Below, in pieces: positions 55,506 to 64,000 of a stretch of 64,000 bases of DNA (positions are counted from its first letter, which is position 1; every line of letters begins with the position of its first letter). The notes under the pieces are model-generated. The model saw only the letters and a list, made by a program, of their open reading frames with translations. It ran no database searches and was not told the DNA's origin. Made by a program: the position numbers and the translations under genes. The stretch covers positions 1 through 64,000 of the forward strand of contig JASANH010001389.1 in the NCBI GenBank assembly GCA_030248295.1, in the 5' to 3' direction. Origin of the DNA: Mesodorylaimus sp. YZB2_4. Taxonomy: Eukaryota; Nematoda; Enoplea; Dorylaimida; Dorylaimidae.

Positions 55506-57343
55506 TTAACAGGCTGATTGCGACGCTAACTCGGGGGACGAAGACGGTACTAATAGCTGAATGTTGTCCAAACCGACAGCCCCTTGATTTCTACCACTAT
55601 TTGTGGCGTAAAATACGACCTGAAAACATGGAATATCAGTACAGTAGATTCAAATTCGAGAAAAATCTTTTACCTTCTTAGTGCCGCTTGGACAAGTAAT
55701 ACTGGCTGTTTTCCACGCCCTGTAGTCTGTTACCTGCACCTGTTCTGTGGTACTGAACGGGCATACAACCATATCGTTGCAGCACCCAAACAGGTTCACA
55801 CCCTCAGTTGCTCTGTAGCCGTTTAGCCTGACGACATAATCAGTTGGGTAATTGACGTCAGTTACCAGAACAGCTCTTTCCCCAGGCTTGAGGTATGCCG
55901 CCGCAAATTTGTTTCCCTCGGCTGAAAGAAGCCTAAGTTAATACGGAATCGATATATAGCACCAGAAGCACCTGCTTTGGAGATACCAGTCAGCTTGTTC
56001 TCGAATGGTGCATCCACCACTTTCCACGGAACAACCTTACCACCCGTGTCAAATCCAGCGCTTCTTGCGTCCGAATAAGAACAGGGATTATCTGAAACAG
56101 GGCGATAAAAATGCATACGCTTTAACAAAGTTTAATTACCCCTTCAGCTAAGAGATTTACTTTGCTCAAAATTGCAAACGATTTTGCTGCAGGCACCAGC
56201 AACAGGTACGAATTCTGTGGGAGTGATTGGTGATGGTGTGGATACACCTAAAATATGTAGAATATGCGCGTTATAACATAAGCCCCACAAATGTTATATA
56301 AGCCGACGTTCTCTTACTGCTGCAGGTTTGATAATCCACGCTTAGGTCGTCTAGCATGGCCACAGATCCGGTTTGGGAAGTGAATCCTTCGGCTTCGATA
56401 AGAATCTGAACTTAATCGTGGCTACGAAATGTACCTCGCTGGATGTATGGAACAGTGGAGTTTACCTGGATATTTTTGCCACCAGACAATGTGACAGTAT
56501 CTGGGGCTCCATTCTCTGCGGTCCATGATTTGCATTGTATTTGCCCACTCGTATCACCGTCCACTGTACACGCACGGAGTGACACACCTCGACTTTGCCA
56601 ATGCCTGCAATGATAAACTGTTGTAGCCCAGCCGTTAATGTCAACCGATAGACCTTACCTAGATCTCAATGTAATATCAGAAGCCGCACAAGAGATTCGA
56701 CAAGACGCAAATTGTGCCTTATGAGTTCCTGACCTTGCTCCTTCGCTGGATGCCACGAGAAAATCACCATCTGCATAGAAAAGCAGTATAAGCTGCCTGG
56801 CACAAATCCAGTAGTTATTTAAATTTTCAGCTCAGACTGGCCGTAACCCTTAGCCATCATTGTGCATAGGTACGGCTACAGGTGCATCGCATACTTGGTG
56901 CATCGTTCGTGCCAAACGAGCTTTGCATTTTGTCTGAGTCTGGAATTCCGGAGGCTTTCATCCATACGATTTGGCCGGACCCATCTCTCCAGCAACATGA
57001 TTGGTCGAACGTACACCGCAATTCGTCACCTGAGTAAACGGGTCCCTGACCAGAACCAACGTATTCGGACACTTGAATGTCATTGCCCACCATTCCTAGA
57101 AGGGGTTCGAAGAGACATAAAGAGATACTCAACAAAACCAAATAAAAAAGTATACTTTGAATGACATTTCCCTCGTTCCTACTCAATGGTAGTCTTTGGG
57201 CAGTGCACCCGTCGGCGACTAAAAGCAAGAAAAAGCGCTGGCTTCTCCTCAAACGAATACAATCATAGCTAATTACCTCGCAGGTACAATATGGCAGCCA
57301 AGAAGACGAAGATACAACTCAAGAATGCTAGACGTGTTTCCAT
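55506..57343 (-). CDS. secreted two-MAM-domain protein, paralogue C
   Basis: Ten exons join in frame to 412 residues: 57277-57343, 57156-57218, 56895-57095, 56659-56770, 56466-56604, 56318-56405, 56161-56247, 55972-56091, 55674-55921 and 55506-55619. The signal peptide is in METRLAFLSCIFVFLAAIL. First module: GDELRCTFDQSCCWRDGSGQ, then GDFLVASSEGARSGTHKAQF and SVAMLDDLSV. Second: SKIVCNFEQNNPCSYSDARS, GNKFAAAYLKPGERAVL, YVVRLNGYRATEGVNLFGCC, DYRAWKTASITCPSGTKK and GAVGLDNIQLLVP, ending SQSAC. Exon sizes 112, 139, 88 and 248 recur in or closely match its paralogues, so the array arose by whole-gene duplication. The cysteine pattern suggests a disulfide-rich extracellular protein. Confidence 0.84.
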
Positions 57344-58736
57344 TGCCTGTCAGATATCGTTCTTTCGGACCGCCGGCGGTATCCTCGCATGATACACCAT
57401 ATACTGGACCACCCGAAATGGCGATAGTGCCAAAAGAAATTGCGAAACGATGCGAAGTAGGCGGGAAGCGGCTCAAAGATGTTTTAGTACTCGCAACCCA
57501 ATGTCCGATTCAAAAGAGACTCTGGAAAGAGGCCAGTGGGAACAGAGTTCAATGGGAGAGCCTCGAGTCCTCCCCGCCGATCATTCAGCCGTGTATTTGT
57601 TCGATTCTCCCAAAACGTGGCCTTAACTCGGCTCATCGACCCAACTATTACGAGTAAAACGGCTGAGGGAATCCGCTCAGGCTCCATCTCTCAATTCCCT
57701 CCTCTGCTGAGTTTTACATTATACAGGTGATTTGGATGTTTTAAAATACGTCAGATGCATTCAATAAAGGCTCTGGAACTTGAGGAAGTCGAGACACACT
57801 GACCTCCTTATTGCCTTTCATTGTTGACGTCAAAAAACGGATTAAGGAGACTACCATGGTTTTGACATGACTTGGCCTCAAAATACGTCGTGGTAGACCG
57901 ATTGGTGGCTGGCTGCGTGTCTTTTGATGAGGGTAGGATTACACTGCATTGGGCGGCGAGATTTCTGCTCATATATTTCACCGGCATGAAACATTACAAT
58001 AGCTCGTTCAGTCATTCATGAACATGCTTCACGTAAGCTGACTACTCGAATCCGAACAAATCCAAATTGATGTTCTGCGAATGGAGCTAAACTGAGGCAG
58101 GTCCTTTGTTTGATACTTTCCAGCACTGATTTTGTCGCCCTTGAGCAACATTACGCGCAAGAATCCTCCTGATTCTGGCAGATAGTGCAGTCTGATTGCA
58201 TACACCAGTCATACGGCATGTATACTGTATTGCAATGTTGCCGGCCTTTTCTAAAGAGTCCTATCTTTTGTGTGCCCAGTAAGCGTTTGGCCACTTTGGT
58301 ATTCGAGCTATATTACAGTAATGTCTCCTCGAGCTGAAGCATTCCAAAACCGACTCAAGTATGGAACCCACGGCACTTGTTGTATCACTTGGTCGAGCGA
58401 TCCGATCGTCTTACTCAGTGTTTTATTCCATCACTTTCCAAGCATGCACGGTTGTTTAATATCAGCCACACAAATACACGGCGCAAAGTGAATGAGGAAT
58501 TTCAAAATTTCTGTTTTCTACAGCGGGGTTCTACTCCAAACGAGTATTTGTGCCTCTTGCATAAGTCAGAGCCCACAATTTGAATTAGGGATTGTACACA
58601 AATAGCCATAGATACTTTAAAGTATAAATCACATGGATCGTAAGAATATGAAAACAAGACCTGACACAAATTGGGTATTGTCCAAACGATGACACTGTAA
58701 CGCGTGATAGACTATATTCATTTTTTTATTTATGCC
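57344..58736. other. intergenic within the MAM array
   Basis: About 1.4 kb separating paralogues C and D. It holds the promoter of C and the 3' flank of D. No other gene, repeat or RNA is recognised. Confidence 0.5.
58725..58730 (-). terminator. polyadenylation signal of MAM paralogue D
   Basis: AATAAA on the minus strand only six bases after the TAA stop of paralogue D (58737-58739), which would give a very short 3' untranslated region. Confidence 0.45.
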
Positions 58737-60788
58737 TTAGCAAGCGGACTGTGATGCGTCGTTGGGGTCGCCACCGCTCGATTGCAGAAGTTGAATGTTA
58801 TCAATACCACAGGCACCTTCGCTGTCGCCTTGCAAGTTCTCACAGATGAAGATGACCTGAAATATTCAGTGCTGTAATGAGGTATAACGAGACGTGATGG
58901 CCTGATGCACTGTACGTATGTGTAAGTGCCCTATGATTTTGGGGCCACATGCGATAAGTATTTACTTGCTTATTGCTTATTTAAAGCATTAAAAAAAACT
59001 GAAGCTTCGACATACTTTGCTAGTGCTGGCAGGACAAATGATGGATTCGGTTTTCCACGCCCTATAATCGGCAGTCTGCACGGCCGCTCCAGCATCCTTG
59101 GGACAATTAGATTCGTCGTTGCAGCATCCCTTGAATGTGACACCCTCAGTGGCCTTGTAGTATTGGTATCGGACGACGTATTCTCTGTCGAAATAGGCGT
59201 TACTTTCCAAGGTAGTCTTTTCGCCTTTCTTTTTCAGGTACGCACCGCCAAATTTATTTCCATTGCCTAACAAAAGGAGACAGTCGATCAGAGTTCGAAG
59301 GCGCGTCAACAACTTCACCCACTCCCGTGCATCGTTTAGATGAAACTAGACGTCCTCGACTCGCGAAGGAGCGGCTGCGAATGTATGCAAGACAGTAATG
59401 TTACACAACGATATGCTTACCTGATGATTTTGGAATACCAGTCAGCCTGTTTTGATATGGAGCTTCACGCGCACCCCAGTTTTCTGTAGCACTACCGCCA
59501 CCAGAAGCCGGTTGGTAGGAGCATGGGTTTCCTGAAAGATGCAGATAGTTGCTGTACGATGCATCTGGTGGTAAAAGTTACGCCAAGTACCTGACTCGAA
59601 GTCGCAAGTAATCTCTTTGCAAGGTGGATTGGCTGCTGGTACTGGTGCTTCTGTTGGACCAGGGGTGGCGGGCGCTTCAGTAGTAGTTGATTGTGTGGTG
59701 CTCACTAAAACTCCCATATTTTGCATACTTTCAAGTGCCACGCATAGGCCAAAACTTACCGCATGGCTCGCATGTAACTTCAATATCATCAACCATGGCT
59801 ACAGTTCCGGTCGGATCAGTGAAACCGACGGCCTCGATAACAATCTACAGGTCATGGGAAGCATAATTTATAAATTGCATAAGCAGGGCTGTCTCTGGGC
59901 TTGCTTACTCTCTCATTTTCTCCCTTGGGTATGGTGACACTGTCAGCTTGTCCACTTGTAGCTGGAAGGTCTTGACAGTTCTCTGGAGGGCCAGAAGGGT
60001 CTTTCTGCGAGCATACGTGGATCTTAGTGCCTTTTGTAGTCCAATGTCTGAAAAGGTGGTCATAATGGCTGTTCATCGGTTAGGATTAGAAAACATTTCC
60101 GTACTTGACTTTAACCGTAATGTCGCCTTCGGAGCAGGATATTGGGCAAGAATACAATTGCGCCTTTTGTTCCGCGGTGCCAGCCACATCCGAAGCGGTG
60201 ATGAAGAAGTTTCCCTCTGAAATGAGACCCGAGATAAAAGGCGATGTCGCTTTCGCGCTGATGAGAGGGTACCTGGAGCAGTGCTTGTACCAAAGTGCTT
60301 ATTCAGTTTCTCCGAGTCCGCTTGGCCGCTTCCTTGTACCCAATTGAGCTGATCAGCTGGGGGCTGATTGTTGGTCCAACAGCAGGAAGGGTTTTCGTCG
60401 AGATTGCATTTCAGTTGATCACACTCTCCAGGCTGATCACCTCCAGCTGAAAGGATCAGTATGATGATAATTTAATTGAGGATCCAGCCACTCAATTACC
60501 TGCGTAAGGCGCTGTAGCAATACCATCGCCGACCTTACCTAAAAGGAAAAGCGAATCGTTTGAGCAAAATTCAGGATTATCGCGGAAGAAGCAGCGTACG
60601 GGGGATGACGGGGCCAGAGTCGTCATTCTTCGCAGGTTGTACCAGTCCTCCTTTCTTTCTACCCTTTCCGCAGCATAAGCCTAAAAGAAGACGGATCGAT
60701 TTTCATCGACTTCGACACATTTCATGTGACATGGCATACCGCTATGAGCAAGGCACAATACGATAAGAAGTCCCAATAAGGTACGCAT
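58737..60788 (-). CDS. secreted two-MAM-domain protein, paralogue D
   Basis: Eleven exons join in frame to 424 residues: 60740-60788, 60600-60680, 60500-60538, 60273-60446, 60105-60216, 59909-60047, 59760-59844, 59591-59704, 59421-59531, 59016-59266 and 58737-58856. Signal peptide MRTLLGLLIVLCLAHS; then a short basic Gly/Cys patch (GLCCGKGRKKGG). First module: CDQLKCNLDENPSCCWTNNQ, GNFFITASDVAGTAEQKAQL, KHWTTKGTKIHVCSQKD and GTVAMVDDIEVTCEPC. Linker TTQSTTTEAPATPGPTEAP. Second module: CKEITCDFESGNPCSYQPAS, GGAYLKKKGEKTTLE, YYKATEGVTFKGCCNDESNC, DYRAWKTESIICPASTSK and GACGIDNIQLLQSSGG, ending SQSAC. It is closest to paralogue E, which follows next in the array. Function beyond extracellular adhesion or matrix is not known. 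Confidence 0.86.
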
Positions 60789-62881
60789 AGTGGCTGGTCG
60801 CTTCGCGTCGGCTAATCGCTTTGCTAAAAATCCAAATTTTGTCAGAGCAAATACCAAATGGTTCAATTCATAGATAGACGGGAAGCTTCGCAAACGCGCC
60901 TCGAAGCATAGCCTTGTGGAGGTGGAAGACACTTTTTCTAATCGGGCACTTGTGATCGGGACGGATCCGAGGAGCGCCAATGCGTGAAGTATTTCAGAAC
61001 TGAAAATTATCAAGTAGGTACGTCCAAACACGAATGCACAGGCAGAACGTGATAGGAGAATTGGAAAAATGAGATTAGGGAAAAGGTACGGCTTAGCGCT
61101 CTGATTCCTATTAAAAGAGCGCAGCCAATAAGGGCTGGCCCAAGACGGACCGGAACAAGTGCGCCAACCCGTTTTCCTACCTTCGCACATAAACCGCCAC
61201 CGTTACTCTTCGTAATTGATGATGACACGCGTCGTATCTTGACGGATGATCGCTCTGGCCCATTTACAGTACTTGGTCCAACCCATTTTGAAAAACTTAT
61301 CGTTAGTCCCACATCGTCATGTTTAGCTAGGCCACTATGACACGCAAGCAATTTAGTAACATCCGGATGTCGCAGAAAGTATCTGATTGCCGGCACTCAT
61401 ACCTAAGAAGAACGAGCCTCATTTGGCAAATGTTTTCATAAAGGTGTTTTTGGCCCCTGTTTCTGCGCCCAGAGTAGTTTTTTACGTAGAGACGTTGTAA
61501 AAAGTGCCCCAAACACATTTCGTGCTGCTAGTTTTAAGCTTATGCAAATTTTGCGCCTTTTGCAGCATAGCATACTTTGCAATATTTCCCATGTTGCCTT
61601 TAGAGCATTCTGGTTACTGATGATGTCATGACGCAATAAACTTTAGGCCCAGATTCTATTTTAGTCACTAACTTGGTGGGATCGGTTCAGAGGCATCAAT
61701 TGGACAGACTGTGGGAGAGAGCAGTGGAGCGACTCGAGTATTCGCTCATCGAGGAGTAAACCCAGCGATTCGAGCAGAGGATCCTATGTTTCGCGCGCAT
61801 ATCCGTTATCATATTTGGTGTGTGTGTGTGGGCTTAGTGTCGTCAAAATTGGCTCGAGGGCTCGAAACGGGAGGGCCGCACCAAATTCTAAACTTTTAAC
61901 TAGTATGCAGCGTTCTTTCTCAAGTCCATAAAAATTGCTGAAAATGGGAACCGGAAATATCGCCTACGCCTGCCCAGGCTCAAAAATCTATTCTAGTTCG
62001 GATGAAAATGGAATTAGTGTCTGCACTCCCGTCGAATGCTGTGCATGAGACGATAGAGGGTGCTCCCAAACCTAAATTCCCTAAAAGGCCGTGCACTGGG
62101 CAAATATGCAGGGCGACCTTCATTTATGCTCTTCTTTGGAAAGTGTGCTAGGTAAAAGGGGTAAAGAAGTTCGCACACATTTCCAAATATCTGTCGGTTT
62201 CCAATCATGTGCACCAATTGAATAGTGGAACGGGAATATTATAAGAGTCGGCAGATCCGTTTCGCTCGCCGCTGCCGAACTGATTTCAACTCAAAGGCCA
62301 TTCGGGACTGCATTCTCTCAACCACCCACACGTATCTTTTGGCCAAAAGTCGGATTTACTAGTTTATGCTGGCATGTTTTTAATTTGTTTTTGAACGCGC
62401 CGGTTTCACCGGAAATGTTCGCCCAAATATGAATAAACGTCAGTCACACCACCTACGCCGGCGGTTTATTGCCACACAGGCACGTTGATAACCGAAGAAG
62501 ACGATAGCACAGCGACTTGATTTGACTGGAACGAATTTGCGGATATCCGGAGTCCACCCCCACGACGAGTGCAACGCGAGTAGCAACAAAGGGGATGCAA
62601 ATTACGCAAAGACAAGTGCCTTTTAGAAACTTGGAACAAAGCGAGTTAGGCAGGGTGTTTAATTCAAAGAATAACCCAAAAGTGTGCTGCAGTAAGTGGC
62701 GAAGAAGCACGAATGGTTTGGAAGCAAGCACGGCCATGACGTACATACGCCCACAGATGTTCTATGTCTTACAATCAGATAGTAACCCGATATGTTAGAA
62801 ATTTCTTACGAAATACCGAATACATAAGCTGGAGGAGTAGCTACAGAGAGAAAATAGATCACGATCTCGATTAGCTTACGA
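60789..62881. other. intergenic within the MAM array
   Basis: About 2.1 kb between the start of paralogue D and the end of paralogue E. No supported coding, RNA or repeat feature. It includes the promoter of D near 60790-61000. Confidence 0.5.
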
Positions 62882-64000
62882 TTAGCAAGCGCTTTGGGAC
62901 GCGTCGTCCGGCGATCCACCTGAAGGTTGGAGAAGTTGAATGTTATCGACACCACATGCACCCTCGCTAGCTCCTTTCTCGTTCTCGCAAACGAACAGAA
63001 CCTGAAAGAGTGATAAAAATGTTCGTGATCTGTCTGAAATTAGTGAACACATCAGCCCCTAGGAAAGCTGTATGGAGCGGTGGAGGTGAGACTGAAAACT
63101 ATGTTATCTTGGATTGACATGGAAAGTCGTGCGGTGAATTCTCGATATGTGGTTTTTTTTAAAATTTTTGTGGGTTGGGTCCCGCGCCGCCCCAGTTCCC
63201 CACGGGACTTCCAACCCGTTTTGCCTATAGCCGGCCAGCATTCATGATATGATAAGCGAGGCCGTGAGGTGACCAGCTCTCACGGCAGCGTCCCTCTGCG
63301 CGTCTCCACTAGGAGCACCCCCACGCAAGGGCATCCAGGACTGCACACCGAGTTCCTCTGACGATGGCGGCTGGGCTGCGAACCCTGTCGGTGTTCGACA
63401 GCCGAGAAGGTCTACTCGTTTAGCTTCCGTCTCTCCACTCGGAGCGCCCCGGCGGGACCGGGTGAGTCACCCACGGCCTGGCGTGCAAGGTCAGCGAGGG
63501 TTTATGATTCGCAAACCGACCTCCATCACCGGGGATCGAACCCGGGACGAGTCCAGCCGCTCGCTCCCAAGCAATGCGGGGAGACGAATGCCGAACCGCT
63601 GCACCACCGCGGCCGCTGATTCCTACGATAGTACATGAGAGCCAAGGTAACTGATCGTGAGATTGCACATTTTCGCGTTTTGGTGGGCACTATCTTATTT
63701 CCTAGCCTTCTCCTATATCAAGGGTCACAACACGCTCTTACGCGTACATACCTTCCTGGTGCCAGGTCTGCACGTGATGCTAGCCGTCTTCCACGATCTG
63801 TAATCTGACGTCTGCACGGATGGGGTGGCTCCATACGGGCAATTGCTTTCGTCATCGCAGCACGCCTTCAAGTTGACACCTTCAGTTGCCTTGTAGTAAT
63901 TGAATCGAACGACGTAATCCTTGTCGAAATTGCCATTCGTTTCCAAAGTTGACTTTTCGCCAGCTTTTTTTAAGTAACAAGCAGCGAACTTTTGGCCTTC
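62882..64000 (-). CDS. secreted two-MAM-domain protein, paralogue E, 5' part outside window
   Basis: Only the last two exons are inside: 63752 to beyond 64000, and 62882-63001. The coding match to paralogue D is close: GEKSTLETNGNFDKDYVVRF, NYYKATEGVNLKACCDDESN, DYRSWKTASITCRPGTRK, then VLFVCENEKGASEGACGVDN, IQLLQPSGG and the SQSAC ending. The final exon is 120 bases, as in D. The last intron (63002-63751) is about 750 bases, against about 160 in D, because it holds a complete tRNA-derived SINE. The rest of the gene, including signal peptide and first MAM module, lies to the right. Confidence 0.85.
63153..63617 (-). mobile_element. tRNA-derived SINE, copy 2
   Basis: Minus-strand head GCGGCCGCGGTGGTGCAGCG contains an A box (TGGTGCAGCGG), and 63531-63543 is a B box (GGGTTCGATCCCC). 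The body and the A/T-rich tail near 63153-63175 match copy 1 at 28217-28639. It is inserted in the last intron of MAM paralogue E in the same orientation as the gene. It carries a block near the tail (about 63176-63210) that copy 1 lacks, so the family has subtypes. No clear target-site duplication could be fixed by eye. Confidence 0.88.

Noticed and set aside
1..64000. CRISPR array, bacterial operons or a horizontally acquired bacterial block
   Set aside because: No regularly spaced repeats, and nearly all genes carry short spliceosomal introns typical of an animal genome.

Overview
The window is a gene-dense stretch of a compact invertebrate animal genome. Most protein-coding genes are split by GT-AG introns of about 50-70 bases. 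I rebuilt the exon-intron structures by hand, and for every multi-exon model here except the BTB gene's uncertain first exon and the gene that runs off the window, the exon lengths sum to a multiple of three with phases that match. A SMARCB1 orthologue, an arginine kinase, a Cys-loop chloride channel and an LPMO/EGF/DOMON membrane protein point to a bilaterian, most likely an ecdysozoan. A tardigrade or a small-genome nematode would fit. I cannot fix the species from sequence alone.

Layout. 1-1159: right part of a Tc1-like transposon with a frameshifted transposase. 2.0-3.6 kb (+): a two-BTB protein. 4.45-4.54 kb: a perfect 27-bp inverted repeat. 5.5-10.2 kb: a mobile-element zone with an unidentified ORF, a truncated FLYWCH/MULE transposase, a G19 tract, a stray copy of a host exon, and a stand-alone Ty3-type integrase that ends in a PWWP chromatin-reader domain. 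10.8-12.0 kb (+): a lysine-rich unknown. 12.8-13.6 kb (+): a selenoprotein W gene with an in-frame UGA and a SECIS-like stem-loop. 14.2-25.0 kb (-): a 20-exon gene for a 1794-residue membrane protein (LPMO-like domain, EGF, DOMON, SEA, one membrane helix). 26.6-27.2 kb (-): coding-like remnants. 29.5-30.7 kb (-): a TTBK/CK1-type kinase. 34.5-38.2 kb (+): a Cys-loop chloride channel, followed by a small four-helix membrane protein. 40.1-41.9 kb (+): SMARCB1/SNF5. 42.1-43.7 kb (+): arginine kinase with an N-terminal extension. 45.7-48.5 kb (-): a secreted mucin-like protein. 49.0 kb to the window end (-): five tandem paralogues of a secreted two-MAM-domain family, the last cut by the window edge. 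Two copies of one tRNA-derived SINE family lie at 28.2 and 63.2 kb; the second sits inside the last intron of the fifth MAM paralogue.

The genes do not form an operon. The housekeeping genes (SMARCB1, arginine kinase, selenoprotein W) are scattered among fast-evolving secreted and membrane genes. The clear local units are the MAM array and the transposon-rich 5.5-10.2 kb zone. The most unusual item is the integrase-PWWP fusion. Next are the selenoprotein, which ordinary gene prediction would truncate, and the DOMON domain split by inserted DOMON modules in the LPMO-like membrane protein.
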